Positions 25,801-40,800 of a stretch of DNA of 64,000 nt are shown here, in pieces; position 1 is the stretch's first letter; each line of letters begins with the position of its first letter. The translations under genes and the position numbers were made by a program. The stretch comes from Atrina japonica (Eukaryota; Mollusca; Bivalvia; Pterioida; Pinnidae), in assembly GCA_030159075.1 (NCBI GenBank), contig BROG01000651.1:248001-312000 (forward strand), read 5' to 3'. The notes beneath the pieces are model-generated. The model saw only the letters and a program-made list of their open reading frames with translations. It did not search any database and had not been told where the DNA came from.

Positions 25801-28800
25801 ATTGAGTCACTGACATATGGTCATGTTACTTTGCCATACGATTATGTTACTATGTCACATAATTCTGTTTACTTCCTTGATAATACAAAGATTACTGCCT
25901 CATTAAAACACTATATAAACCTGTTCTGAGAGAAAACCTCATCTGCCAATGAAGTATGATCTTACAAAACATTTGGTCTCTAAAAACCCCAACTGCCAAT
26001 GAAGTGTGGTCTTACAAAACAGGTGGTCTCTAAAAAAAAACGTCTACAAATGAACTGTGGTCTTACAAAACAGGTTTTCTCTAAAACCCCATCTGCCGAT
26101 GAAATGTGGTCTTACAAAACAGGTGGTCTCTAAAAGCCCCATCTGCCAATGAACTGTGGTCTTACAAAATAGGTGGTCTCTAAAAAAAACCATCTGCCAA
26201 TGAAGTGTGGTCTTACAAAACAGGTTGTCGCTAAAACCCCATCTGCCAATGAAGTGTGGTCTTACAAAACAGGTTGTCGCTAAAACCCCATCTGCCAATG
26301 AACTGTGGTCTTAAAAAACAGGTGACCTCTAAAAACCCCATTTGCTAATGAAGTGTGGTCTTACAAAACAGGTAGCCTCTAAAAAAACCCATCTGCCAAT
26401 GAACTGTGGTCTTACAAAATAGGTGGTCTGTATAAAGGATAATTTAATACAGTGGTTTTCATGTGGTCCCATAAGACAGCTGGTCTTTTTTATGAGAGTG
26501 GTCACTCAAGACAGGTTCCACTGTATCTGTATCCATTATTTGTCACATGACAATTTGACATGATTTTCATGATTTGATGTGTTTCATCTAAGTAACAGAC
26601 CATATCATATCTAACAAGTGGTGGCAATGGCAGGCCACCAGAGGTTTGTAACGTAATTTCTACCATAACATGTATGGTTAAATTCATAAAAAAAATTGCT
26701 GATTAAATGGAAACACAGTTGCTTAATGTTTTCGAGTTAACCACACATGGTTAACACATTCCCAGCATTTTCATTGGTCAAAATAGGTTTGTGAACTTTG
26801 ACACACTACTTTTCGACTGAGCCTGCACTATTTTACTGTACATGAAGTTACATCAAGCCAGTTGTTGGCGTTAAAAGCAATTGGAGGGATAGGGATTCAT
26901 TATTGAAGTCTCTAACAATGTTGAGTTTCCTACAAGTATACATATTGATGTAAGCTGGAGAAATTGTGATTAGAGCAAGGTGCATGTGATTCTGAGCCCA
27001 ATGGTGTCTAGAAGTGATGTAGGCTAATGTTCCACTATGCAAGTTTCAGTTATGGTAAAACAGATTCAACAACTCATGTGAGTTAATTATCATGTTTATC
27101 TAACTCTCGTTAGTTAATTTTCAAAATTTGAAAAGACATTCGGTAAACCTTCTGTCTTTTCAAATTGGAAAATTAATTTACTCAAGTTTGATAAACAAGA
27201 TAATCAACTAACACTCATTTGTTGAAACTCTATTAATCCAATGATAATTGTTCGGTATCAACAGATAACATGATGGTAATTTTAACCCATTCACCCCTAA
27301 AAATACATTTGGACTGGTGTAAGTCATTGATTTATAGATGAGTCCATTGTTTTTCAGGGTTTAATGAGTTGACAACATGTGTATGATGAAATACAATGTA
27401 TACAGTGAGAATATTTTGATACAAAATGAAATATAGATTAATACAGTGAGAATAGATAGAAACAGTCCTAGTTTAAAACAGATAGTAAACAATAATAATT
27501 ACAGTAAATCTATAGAATAAGAAGAGACACAAATTAGCTGTTAAAAATCAATGCTGAAGGTAAATAGTGGATTGAATATATACCTGTAACAAAAAACAAG
27601 GTGTGTTACAGGAAGAAGAAAGCTACCATATTCGACCCAATAAGTGCCCAGGGCACTAAAACAAAGGGGGTGGGTGTTTATTGGGACTAATTAAGAGTCA
27701 AATTGATGTAAAACAATTAATATTTATAAGGTATGGCAGTAAAGTTGATGTAGATATCACTGAAGACACCATTTGACATTCTTCTGTTTCTGGTGGGGCT
27801 AGAGATAAATTGTTTCTGACATTTTCTGATCCACATTTCGGCAACTGGCTAGAGAAGATACTCGATCGTGTGTAAAGAAATAAAGGTGAGTAAATCTGAA
27901 CTACATGGGGGTGGCGCATGTAGGGGCATGTGCACTTATTGGGTAGAATACAGTATCTAAAAACATGATGAAGATTTTAAAGTCCGATAACTCCTGCAAA
28001 TATTGCAGAATCTTGACTGTAATCAAACTCATCTTTGACCGTATTGATATAAAGCTTTATCTGGTTAACAGTTTTGCTGCTTATGGACATATAGATAATT
28101 TACTGGTGATTTTCCATAATTCTCTTTTTCTGAAATCCACAATTTTTGTTACATTTACCATAGAGCCACAATTTCTGTTACCCCTACCATAAAGTCACAA
28201 TTTCTATTTCCTTTACCATAGAGCCACATTTTTTTTTTACAATTACCATAATCACAATTTTTGATACCCTTACCATAGAGCCACAATTTTGATTTCCTTT
28301 ACCATAGAGCCACAATTTTGATTTCCTTTACCATAGAGCCACAATTTCTATTTCCCATAAAATAGAGCCACAATTTCTTTTTCCCTTACCACAGAGCCAC
28401 AATATCTGTTACCCTTACTATACAGCCACAATTTCTATTTCCTTTATCATAGAGCTACACTTTTTTTACAATTACCATAATCACAATTTCTATTTCCCTT
28501 ACCATAGAACCACAATTTTTGTTTTCCTTACCATATAGCCACAATTTCTATTTTCCTTATCACAGATCCATAATTTCTATTTCCCTTACCATAGAGTCAC
28601 AATTTCTGTTTCCCTCATTATTTCTGTGACTCTTACCATATAGCCACAATTTCTGTTATTCTTAACAAAGAGCCACATTTTCTGTTACCAACATCATAGA
28701 ACCACAATTTCTGTTACCCTCACCACTGAGCCACAATTTTTGTTACCTTTACCATAAAGCCACAATTTCTGTTACCCTACCAAAGAGCTACATTTTCTGT

Positions 28801-31800
28801 TACCCATACCATGGAACCATTATTTCAGTTACCCTTAGTATTAAGACTCCATGATATCATAATTATGCATGTTTACACACAACATTCATGTGCATGTGGC
28901 ACACCACATGACATTGACAGATACTACTTGGTCACCATAGTAACTCAAGTACAGATACCACTAGGTCTCCTGAGCAAATTACATAACCTGAAAACAATTT
29001 CACACACATATGACAACGGACAGATTCCAATAGGTCATCTGAGAAACTCAGGTAACGTGAAAACCGTGTACCCACATGATAACGGATGGATACCACTAGG
29101 TCATCTGAGTAATTCAGGTAACGAGAAAACAGTGTACCTACATGGCAACGGATACCTCTAGGTCATCTGAGTAACTTGGGTAACAGAAACAGTGCTACCA
29201 ACATGAAAACAGATGGATGCCACAAGGTCATCTGAGTAACTTAGGTAACATGAAAACAACTGTAACCACTTGACAATGGACAGATACCACTTAGTCACCA
29301 TTGTAACTCAAGTAGACTAAAACAGTGTCCCTAACATGACAACGGACAGATACCACTAGGTCATCTGAGTAACACAGGTAACCTGAAAACAGTGTACCCA
29401 CATGACAATGGACAGATACCATCTGAGAAAATTGGGTAACCTGAAAATAGAGTACCCACATGACAATGGATGGATACCACTAGGTCATCTGAGAAGACAG
29501 TGTCACATTAATGAAGTTTAACTGTTAAAAAACAAAATACTAGACTCAAGTATGAGTACAATATATCATCAATTTGATCCTGATGAAGTATTTCTTCAAA
29601 GCTTGGAGTGTATATTGATATAAGTAGATACAGATAGATAGTTTACAATATTTTCATGCATGATACAGTCAGAATAAAACAAAAAGATACAATGAAATGT
29701 GATCATGTGTTACCTCTGTAAGCTGTCAAAAACAAATCAAAACAAAAGGATAGAAACTAGGTAAATGTGAAACATGATTTTCATATACAGTCAAACATGT
29801 CTACCAAGCAAGGGAACAGGCAAAAGTAGCTGTTATAGACAGGTGGCATTTGTATAGTGGCTTATTCATTAAAGAAAGGTTAACAAATGCTATGTTTAAA
29901 TGATCTTTATAGACAGGTGCCCTTTATATATAGAATTGGCCTTTAATGCAAGTCAGATAAACCAGTGCCATATATACAGTGAGTCAGGTAAACCTGTATG
30001 CAATGAACATTCTGTCACAATGTGATGCACAAATGAGACTAGAATTAAGCAGTTCACCAGAGGTCATATGTTGATTATTGTATGAAAACTAATTTTGTCC
30101 TTATACTGCATATATGAAACAAATTACAGTGGAACCTCACTATTAAGACCACCTTAATGGCTGACTCAAAGTGGTCTTATTATTGAGGTGGTCTCTTTTA
30201 AAAGTGAGGATCTGTAATCATTACATTATTTATCAAGAGACTGGAAATGTATGGTTTAAATGTTAGGTGGTCTTTAGGTGAGAATCCACTGTAATAAAAC
30301 AACTGGTTGTATCCCATCTGCATAGGTAATACACATCTTATCATATGTTTACTTGATCTTGTGGATGTACAGATAAAACACATAAACATACCTGACTTAC
30401 TGTATCAAATATACCAGTTAACCAGGTCAACATTTTAATGTGACTTATTGTACATCTGTATACTTGTCACCTGACATACTGAATAGTTGACAATTATGTT
30501 TACCTGACTCAGTGTACATAGGACAAATGTTTACCTGACTCACTGTACATATGACAAATGTTTACCCAACTCACTGTACATATGACAAAGGTTTACCTGA
30601 CTCACTGTACATATGACAAAGGCTTACCTGACTCACTGTACATATGACAAAGGCTGACCTGACTCACTGTACATATGACAAAGGCTGACCTGACTCACTG
30701 TACATATGACAAAGGCTGACCTGATTCACTGTACATATGACAAAGGCTGACCTGACTCACTGTACATATGACAAAGGCTGACCTGACTCACTGTACATAT
30801 GACAAAGGCTGACCTGACTCACTATACATATGACAAATGTTTACCTGACTCACTATACATATGACAAATGTTTACCCAACTCACTGTACATATGACAAAG
30901 GTTTACCTGACTCACTGTACATATGACAAAGGCTGACCTGATTCACTGTACATATGACAAAGGCTGACCTGACTCACTGTACATATGACAAAGGCTGACC
31001 TGACTCACTGTACATATGACAAAGGCTGACCTGATTCACTGTACATATGACACTGGTTTACCCAACTCATTATATATATGGCACTGGTTTATCTTACTTA
31101 GTGTATATAGGACAAAGGTTTACCTGACTCACTGTACAAATGGCAAGGGTTTACTTGACTCACTGTACATATGACACCGGTTTAGTAACTCACTATACAT
31201 AGGACACATGTTTACCTGTCTCACTATACAAATGACACAGGTTTACCTGACTCACTTTACATAGGACAAAGATTTACCTGACTTATCGGACTCACTGTTA
31301 ATAGGACAAAGCTTTACCTGACTCATTGTACATAGGACACTGGTTTACCTGACTCATTGTACATATGACACCTGTTTAGTAACTCACTGTACATATGACA
31401 CATGTTTACCTGTCTCACTTAACATATGCCACACATTTACCTGATTCACAGTACATATGACACTGGTTTACACAGGTTTACCTGACTCACTGTACATATG
31501 ACACTGGTTTACCTGACTCACTGTACATATACCACAGATTTACTTAACTCACTTTACACATGACACAGGTTTACCTGACTGTATATATGACATATTGTAC
31601 ATTTCAGTTGACACTACAGAGCATTAAATACAAATGTATCAAGGGTAGACACTGATTGTATGTATCGTTCAATATTACAGATTTTATAACACTATGCTTT
31701 GCTCTCTGGAATTCTTAAGGAACAGCTCTTGGAAAGATCTGTGTTTGGAAAAACTCTGGCAAAGTTGACCCAGTATATACAATATACTCTTAGAGTGATG

Positions 31801-34800
31801 ACAAATAGCAGAAATGCCATAAGCCACCTTGTCAGTAACCATGGGTCCCCACATCTGCATAAAGCCTATATGTATATATATATATGAGGCACACCTACAC
31901 ATGACATGTCACATGACCATGGAAAGTCATATGATTAACACAGGTGAACTAAAACCATCTGTACACAAAACATGAAAAATTTAATATACATGTACCCTTT
32001 AACACAAACACACACATCATTTAACAAACACATTAATGAAACATTACTGGTTATGAGTGTCATCAAAACAGATTAGTTCAATTGGGTTTATGTTAGTATA
32101 GCATAGTAACTGATTGTTTGCAGATTAGTTCAGGTGTGTTTACGCTAGTATAGCACAGTAACTGGTTGTTAACAGATTACTTCAGGTGTGTTTACTTCTG
32201 AGAACATATTCTGAAAACCACTTGGTTAAACAATCCTTTAGATAAAACCTCTTTCAAGAGACCACCTGTCTTGAGAGACCACATTTCAATGGTCTCATAA
32301 GACAGGTACCACTGTATCACAATTTTGGATTTTCATTCCCAACTGCATAACTGGTAAAATATGAATTATGTTAACATGGTCAATATGACAAAATACAGCA
32401 CGTTAGTTTGCAAGTACAGTGGAACTTCGCTATTAAGACCACCTGATTGATTAAAAGGGCATTAGCTGCATTTTTTCCTTTTTTTACTACCAAATTTTTT
32501 TCATCTCCTGGAGCCCTGTGGTTTATTCAAAGATGCAGTTTATATGTTTCCAAAATCCAAGAATTCCGATCTGCATTTGTGAAGTTTCAATATGACAAAG
32601 TTAAATTATCTTGTTTCACTTTCGATAAGCATCACTTATTTCACAACTTGTCAAATTCTACAAAATAACACAACTGTGAAAATTTCTACATGTATTTATT
32701 CAGATCTGTTGAGAAATAAAAATATACAATGTACTTATATATATCATTCGCAAATACTTTACCAAACTGCTTGTTTATGCTTTTATTGCATCAACTTGGT
32801 CCAAAGTTACATGACAACCAATTGAAACAAGCACTGCAGAACATCAAGTCATGTTTTCAAAAACAGAAACTTGCTAGCAGGAGGCTCAATGAGAGTTTTT
32901 ATACTGCACATATTAAACACCTTTTATATGCCTATATTGTTCAATGTATGTGTTTATTTATTATCATCAGATAATATATTCAAATAAATTCATGAACTTA
33001 ATTCTGGGATTTTCCTCTTTATTTTACTGTATTTATTCATGCAGTTAAACTATCCATTTTTTCCCTTTCTGTACCTCTCAAACAGTCTCTTGTCCACTGA
33101 CATGGGGGACTAAGAGGCTCAATAAAGGGTCAAAATCAGTTTGAAATACCAGATATTTCAAAGTTAAAAGTCTGGTCTTGACTTTTATAGATTTAATAAT
33201 ATATCAATTAAAATTTTGGTTATCTCTTATTCCAGATATCTCAAAGTAATAGGCTCGGTCCCATGAGTTTTGAGATAACGAGATTCCACTGAATTTTGTG
33301 AAAATTGCTTGAGAATCCAGGTTTGGCACTTATTCAATTACAATTGATTATTTGTATATGAATACCAAACTGGACCTGACCTTATTTTCACAAAATGTAT
33401 AGGAATATAAGATTGTTTGAGTCTGTGTATAGCTGTTATTTGTGATTGTACATCAAGTACGAGTAGTAAAAGTAGAACAAAATAAAATAATTTTTTGGTG
33501 TAAACACAGCTAATGCCCCATTATAAGTGGTCTGATTAACTGAGTGAAATCCTTAGCGAGGGTCTGTTTTTATTATTAGGAAATTTTCAAGAGAATGAAT
33601 ATTTAAGGTCTTAAATGTGGGGTGGTCTCCTAAGTGAGGTGGTCTCCCAAGTGAGGTGGTCTCCTAAGTGAGATGGTCTCCTAAGTGAGGTGGTCTCCTA
33701 AGTGAGATGGTCTCCTAAGAGAGATGGTCTCCTAAGTGAGGTGGTCTCCTAAGTGAGGTGGTCTCCTAAGTGAGATGGTCTCCTAAGTGAGATGGTCTCC
33801 TAAGTGAGGTGGTCTCCTAAGTGAGATGGTCTCCTAAGAGAGATGGTCTCCTAAGTGAGGTGGTCTCCTAAGTGAGGTGGTCTCCTAAGTGAGGTGGTCT
33901 CCTAAGTGAGATGGTCTCCTAAGTGAGATGGTCTCCTAAGTGAGGTGGTCTCCTAAGTGAGGTGGTCTCCTAAGTGAGATGGTCTCCTAAGTGAGGTGGT
34001 CTCCTAAGTGGTGGTCTTTAGATGAGGTTCCACTGTACTTAAGTTTTTTTTTCATCACTTGGTGATACAACAAAATTGTTTCTATATTTCATACATTTTA
34101 TGAATGGATAGGACATTATCAATCCCGCAATGAGGGAAATATAAATTCTGACGCAATCTAACGAGAGTAGAGACGAAAATAAAAATACATAGGGCAAATA
34201 TATCAAAACATGGAAATTCAAAGACATTGTCCCTAAATCAAAATAAAATACTTACGTTGAATGTATCTGTCTGTGCAAGCTTGTTCTAAATCATCAGCAC
34301 CTGTAATAAAATGAAAATTAAATGAACTTTTACAATTACCTGATCACTGTAGTTATCTCCTACCTAGTTGCTTTACTTATATCTTTGACACCTGTAGCCA
34401 CAATTGAACTCTTCCATTTCAAAGAATAATAAAGTTCACTATCAGAATTCAGTAGTGAATGATTTAAAATCCAAATTCTATAACAACTTAACCAGCAATA
34501 TTCAGTTATTCACTCCAAAATCATACTATTTATTGACTTGGATGAGTCTAAATGCGACCACAGCGGTTAATGGGTTAAAAAACAAATAAATGTCAATATG
34601 AATGTCTTAGTGTCTGTCTATGACTCAATCAATTTATCTATCTACCTATCAATTTATTCATCCATATTTATGTGCCTATAGTTGCAGCTACAATGTTTCA
34701 TGTTGCAAGTTTGGACAAGACACTTTCTACCCAGATTTACATGGGAGTACACCAGTGCTGGACTGGGTCCTCGTCCATGGGGAGTCCATGACTGATCTAA

Positions 34801-37800
34801 GTACATGGGAACCTGGTTAAAGCACCCGTCTCATGTAGAGAGGAATTTAACTTACCTTTGAAACACCTTAAAATTACAATGACAAATTACATTAAATGAA
34901 TGGAGATAAAGCCAAATATACCTGAACAATTTTCAGTTGCAAAATACTGTATACCTGGAAAATTTTGCTCCTGTTTAATTTTCACTATTTTCGTCCTTAG
35001 ATCATAGGACGAATTTAAAATGAAAGTGTAAAAGCAAAATTTTCAAGCTAAATAATTGAAACACCGATAAACATGCCATCCTTGAGACTATGGTGACTTA
35101 GGTTGAATTTAAAATGGGGGTGAATTTTTCAGCTGTAAAAGGGCAAAAATAACCAGCTGCAAAAATGTTCAGGTAAACAGTAGCACCAGTACAGTACGAC
35201 AGGAATAGTCAATTTCATATAGTTATGTTCAGGTAAACAGTAGCAACACGAATAGTCAATTAATTATAGTTATGTTCAGGTAAACAGAAGAGACATAAAT
35301 AGTCAATTACATATAGTTATGTTCAGGTAAACAGTAGCAACAGGAATGGTAAATTACATGTAGTTATATGATTGAATTTTGAGCTTACCTATAGGAGTTG
35401 AGTGGTGCTGTATATCATACAACCGCACAGTTATATTTTCCTGACACAGCACAGCTAGAAATCCAATTCTGAAACAAGACATCCACATGACATAACATAC
35501 TGGATTTTGTGAAATAACGTAAATTATCCCAGTATAGCCATACTGTCCTAACACTAGGGGCTGATCCCTTGGTAGAGTGCAATACTCCTCCTAACTGTGT
35601 ATTCAGTTTTCTGCATGATCTGCAGAGGTCCTGAAGAGGATTTTAAAGATTGGGCTATTTTTGGCCCCACACAAAATGTCCAGAGGGATACAAGAATCAT
35701 AAAATTCACAGCTTGTGTTCCCCTTACTATAAACAAGCTAAATAAGCTTCTTTCAAAATCTGAAGATAATTGGAAAAGTAGTTAACAGGGAGGAGTCTAA
35801 AATGTTAAATTGTTTATGGAGGATGACATAGAGAATGATGGCAGAAAGTTACCTGAAAAACTGAGCTGAAAATGTATAACATCTAGAGATACACATGTAC
35901 TGTAAAATGTTGTTTACATTTTGAGATGTTATAAACTGTTAAAGAGACAAAAAACATTTAAAAGAGACCAAAATCATAATTTAAAAGAGATCAAAAACAT
36001 AATCAAAAAGAGACCAAAATACATAATTTAGCTTAATTAGTTGTGTTTAATTTTTTGTGCAACATAGAAATGATAAAAGTACAGTAATCAAAATAACAAA
36101 CATCTTACCTGGTTGGACACCAGCTGACCTTTGACACTGTTTTTTGTTCTTGAAAAGTTAATATCTAACAATAACTTAAGGAAATAAAAAATCAATCATA
36201 TTGGTACAACAATCAGATGACTTCAAACTTTCCAGTCTTTGTCACCATGTGTGTTACAATGGAACCTAGCCTAAAGACCACCTCCCTTAGGATACCACCT
36301 CACATTTCAGACCACCTCCCTTAGGATACCACCTCATGTTTCAGACCACCTCCCTTAGGATACCACCTCACATTTCAGACCACCTCTCTTAGGATACCAC
36401 CTCACTTTTCAGACCACCTCCTTTAGAATACCACCTCATATTTCAGACCACCGACTTTAGGATACCACCTCACATTTCAGACCACCTCCTTCAGGATACC
36501 AGCTCACATTTCAGACCAACTCCTTTAGGACACCACCTCATATTTCAGACCACCTCCCTTAGGATACCACCTCACATTTCAGACCACCTCCCTTAGGATA
36601 CCACCTCACATTTCAGACCACCTCCCTTAGGATACCACCTCACATTTCAGACCACCTCTCTTAGGATACCACCTCACTTTTCAGACCACCTCCTTTAGAA
36701 TACCACCTCATATTTCAGACCACCGACTTTAGGATACCACCTCACATTTCAGACCACCTCCTTCAGAATACCAGCTCACATTTCAGACCAACTCCTTTAG
36801 GACACCACCTCATATTTCAGACCACCTCCTTTAGGATACCACCTCACATTTCAGACCATAAATGTCCAGTCTGTTGATAAATGTTTAGTAAGTACAGAAC
36901 CTCACAGGAGGGACCACCTACCAAATCAGACCATTATGAGTCAGTCAGTTAGGTGGTCTTAATGGCAAGGTTTTACTGTACACTAGATGTACAACACAAC
37001 ATCATAACATATCGGATTCTCAAAATAGCACCAAACATCAAGATTTAATTTCCTGAAAAACATTTCAGTTTCAGGATTTACAAGTGTCTTTTAATAGAAT
37101 TTTATAAAGTTTGTTTCTTTTCTATCATATAAAAATATATCTATCAACTGAAACATATCATTCATTGTATTTAAAAATGCATCCCAAACATGGATATATA
37201 GCAGTGAAAAAGAGCAATAACATACCAGCTTTTGTTTTGGATGTTGTTTTATGCCACACTCAACAATTTGTCAGTCCTATGGGTGTGCACGCACACACAC
37301 ACACACACCCCACACACAAACTAGTTTACAAAAATGTAGAAGATGATATCATGGCAGTTTTACAGTGCCTGCCGTAACAACAAAAATGACAAAGGATACC
37401 GGTTTATCAAAATTCCTGACATCCCAAATACACACATGATGCTGTAACAAATAAATACAAAGATTTGAAATATAAAAGTGAAGACAAATAAGGAGAATGG
37501 TCACAGTATATAACAAATACACAATAATGTCGATCAATAAAACTACGCAATCTAATTAATAACTGATCTTTCACCACTCTCATTTTCTGATAGGTTGCAT
37601 AGTTTGGTTTGACTAACCTGTTCTGAGTTCACATACTGACCTCATAAAATGAAGCTAATCTGTACTCATTCCGTGGGTCCGTACACACACCTTTAATTGC
37701 TTTTGTTTGAGCTACTGCATGTGGACGACTGTAATCTGTCATTAAGAGAGGCACAGTGAGAATACATAATGTAAATCTAAAGTACAGTAAAACCTGCTAT

Positions 37801-40800
37801 AGCGGCCATCTCTATATAAAAATAACCTGTTTATAAAGGCCAGTTTTTTCATGTCCCTTGACTGCATATTTCAGCTAAATTGAACCTATGTATAAGGGTC
37901 ACCTGCATATAAAGGCCAATATTTTCTGGTCCCTTGGGTGGCCCCTCTATACAAGTTTCACTGTATATGTAAAGTGAGTCATAAGTACGTCATGTGAATT
38001 TGAAATACCATATTCGACCCATTAAGGTCCAAAGTCACTACGAAAATCAGGAAAAAGGGGAGTGGCACGTATAGGGGCATGGGCGCTTAATGGGTCGATT
38101 ACGGTATGTCAAATGAATCTTAAGAATGCAAACAAAATTTACGATGTAAAGTGATCTTAAATTGGTTCTGTAAACCTAAAATGTCATAAAAACACAAGTA
38201 CATGTATATCATTTGAATTTAAAATATATCACATGAATCCAAAATATGTCATGTAAACACATTGTGAATCTAAATACCGTATTCGGCCGTGTATAATCCG
38301 CACTCTTTTCACTCTAAAATTTGTCATATGAAATCTCTTAGTTTTTTCTGCAGGTCTACTGCATGAATTCGATGTGGGTGGTAAGCCTGACAAAGTAATA
38401 ACTTACGAGTCAATGTAACACATTGACGGTGACAATAAATGAATCTTGTTGTCTTTTATTTTTGTGTGTTTCATGTATACACAGGCACTTGAATGCAATC
38501 CCTTGATTGAGGGTTTATCGTATTGCATAAACGCAAGTGCCTGTGCAATAGCCTAGTTGCGATGTCGCTACAGAATAGTTGTACCTGCCACTCATGAAGT
38601 TTTGTTATTATTGAAAAATAAAACAATCTCAACAAGAATTCTAATAATTATTTCACGCTGGTGCGAAGCGAACAGCCATGTTGTAATGTAAATTGGGGGC
38701 TAAATGGAAGAGCAATTTAACTTTATATCATGTTTGTTTTGACATCTGGCATTACCAAATCAGTTTTCTGGGTGTTTTGTTCTGTGGAGGAATGTTATTT
38801 TACACATTTCGTAGGTATATACCAGTTCTCTTACTACTACATCTATCAGTGTAACTAAGTATGGAACATGCTAAAAAAGGATTGGTTAATTTTAAATTGA
38901 AAAGTATGATAAATGGTGTAACAATGTACACCAAGGTAATGTTTGTAGTATATGTCTTTCATAATCAAGATGCGTAACATCAACGTATACTTGGATCTGT
39001 ATAATTTCCCTTTTTTCAATAAACGCTATACACGCTTGATTTGTGTACAAGTGCTCTCCGCTAATTAAAACAAACAATGTCACCGATTTCCGCAAATATT
39101 ATTATTTCAAGCTGTTCTATGGTACCACGTCAGCAAATTGCGCTGTAATTATGTAATTTTACAAAGACATGATGTTTTGACGTTATTTAAAATCATTAAT
39201 TGCTTATCATCCCTTATCTAATATCTCGAATTGCCTAAATAGGTATTTATCAAAATACCGATTGCGAATTTTGAAAATATTTCCATCGTCATACTGGCAC
39301 TAAAAATAATAATCAATCTCACCGACGATTTACGGCCATACGTATAGTGAAATTTACGCAGTTTTTTTCTCCGAGTTCTGATGAAATGGGGGGTGCAAAT
39401 ATTCTTAGATATCGAAGCATAAGTCCAAAATATGTCATATGAATCTTGTTCATGTCATATGAATCTTGTGTAGAAAAAGCTTGAAAGTAACACATTTACT
39501 TGATCTGACCATGTATAACATACCATGGAACTGTACATTAGGATGCCGTGGTCTCTGGTCAGAAAAAGAAGGATTAAAAAAAAATAATGTTTGCATTTGG
39601 CCTACCATCAGATCTCTGTCTTTTAGTGTTGAACATTCCAGGTGTTGAAATCTGGATGGGGTATAACAACTGTACAGCTTATTAAGACTCCATCCACGCA
39701 GTATATTTCGTTTTAAAGTTTTTGTTATTCATAAAACATAAAGAGATAATTTCTAGAAACATTATGTACACATTTTGGACGATTTAATTTTGGCCATTTT
39801 AATAGGCTTGCCAAATAGGTCAAAATTAAACAATGGCTAAAATATCCCAATTTACAGTATTGAAATTTACAGTTTTACCTCTGAGATCAAATATTCTTAG
39901 ATATCGAGCATTCATTCCTGTCACAAATGTTCTTGGTTCCTTGGCAAACCAGGAAAAGGATGCTGTGGTCTCTGATGGACCTGAAGATGAAAAAAAACAA
40001 AAAACAATTTAATGGAAATCATTGTCTGTGGGGGAACATACAGCTTAATCCAAATTATTACATTTTTTTTTTTTTACATAATCATAAAGAGATAATTTCT
40101 AGTTAAAAACGATACTGTTGGTCCATGGTATCATGTTACCTACAGATCTTCACTGTTGGAATACTGTATGTACCTGTAAGTTTTAGCTCCCGTTTAAATT
40201 TCTTTTTGCTTTCCTCCTTAGACGAGACAGCAAATTTAAAATGAAAACAAGGCTATGGAGATTTAAGGCAAATTTAAGACAGTGAATATATTTACAGTCT
40301 AAAATGGCGAAAATAACCAGAGGTGAAAATTTCCAGATATACAGGAAAATACATTATATATATCATTGTAAAATCATGTAATTTTTATACTTATGACAGT
40401 TATGCGACATTTTCTGTTTCACAGAAAAATAACTTGGCTGCAATTATTGGCTGCTAATAATAGACTTCCAAATAGATACTGTGATACAATGGAATCCATG
40501 TATGATGGGACCCATGATATAATGAAATGCACGATATAATGGGACCCCTGATACAATGGGACCCACAATTAAATGGGACCCACAATATAATTGGACCCAC
40601 AATATAATGGGACCTACCATAGAAGGGAAGTAGACATGACAAGAATCTTATTTGGCATTATTTCAGTACAAAATTATAGGAATTTATTTCCAAATAATCA
40701 AAGTCAATAGAAAGTGTACCAAGACTTACCGATTTCAGCATATGGCTGGTGTATAACATTACTGTCACTAAGGCCAGAACTCAGTCTTTGTCTTTCATAA

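Larger units (their letters stand above)
32415..34037. mobile_element. Family A MITE with nested insertion and internal 18-bp expansion
   Basis: Left end TACAGTGGAACTTCGCTATT (32415-) and, inverted, right end TACAGTGGAACCTCATCTAA (34037-). A family B element (32455-33520) interrupts it, and an 18-bp array occupies 33605-34015. Without these the remainder is close to the 169-bp family A unit. Confidence 0.88.

Noticed and set aside
32447..32974. Overlapping 73-81 codon frames
   Set aside because: They lie inside the enlarged family B MITE and overlap in different phases with no recognisable domain.
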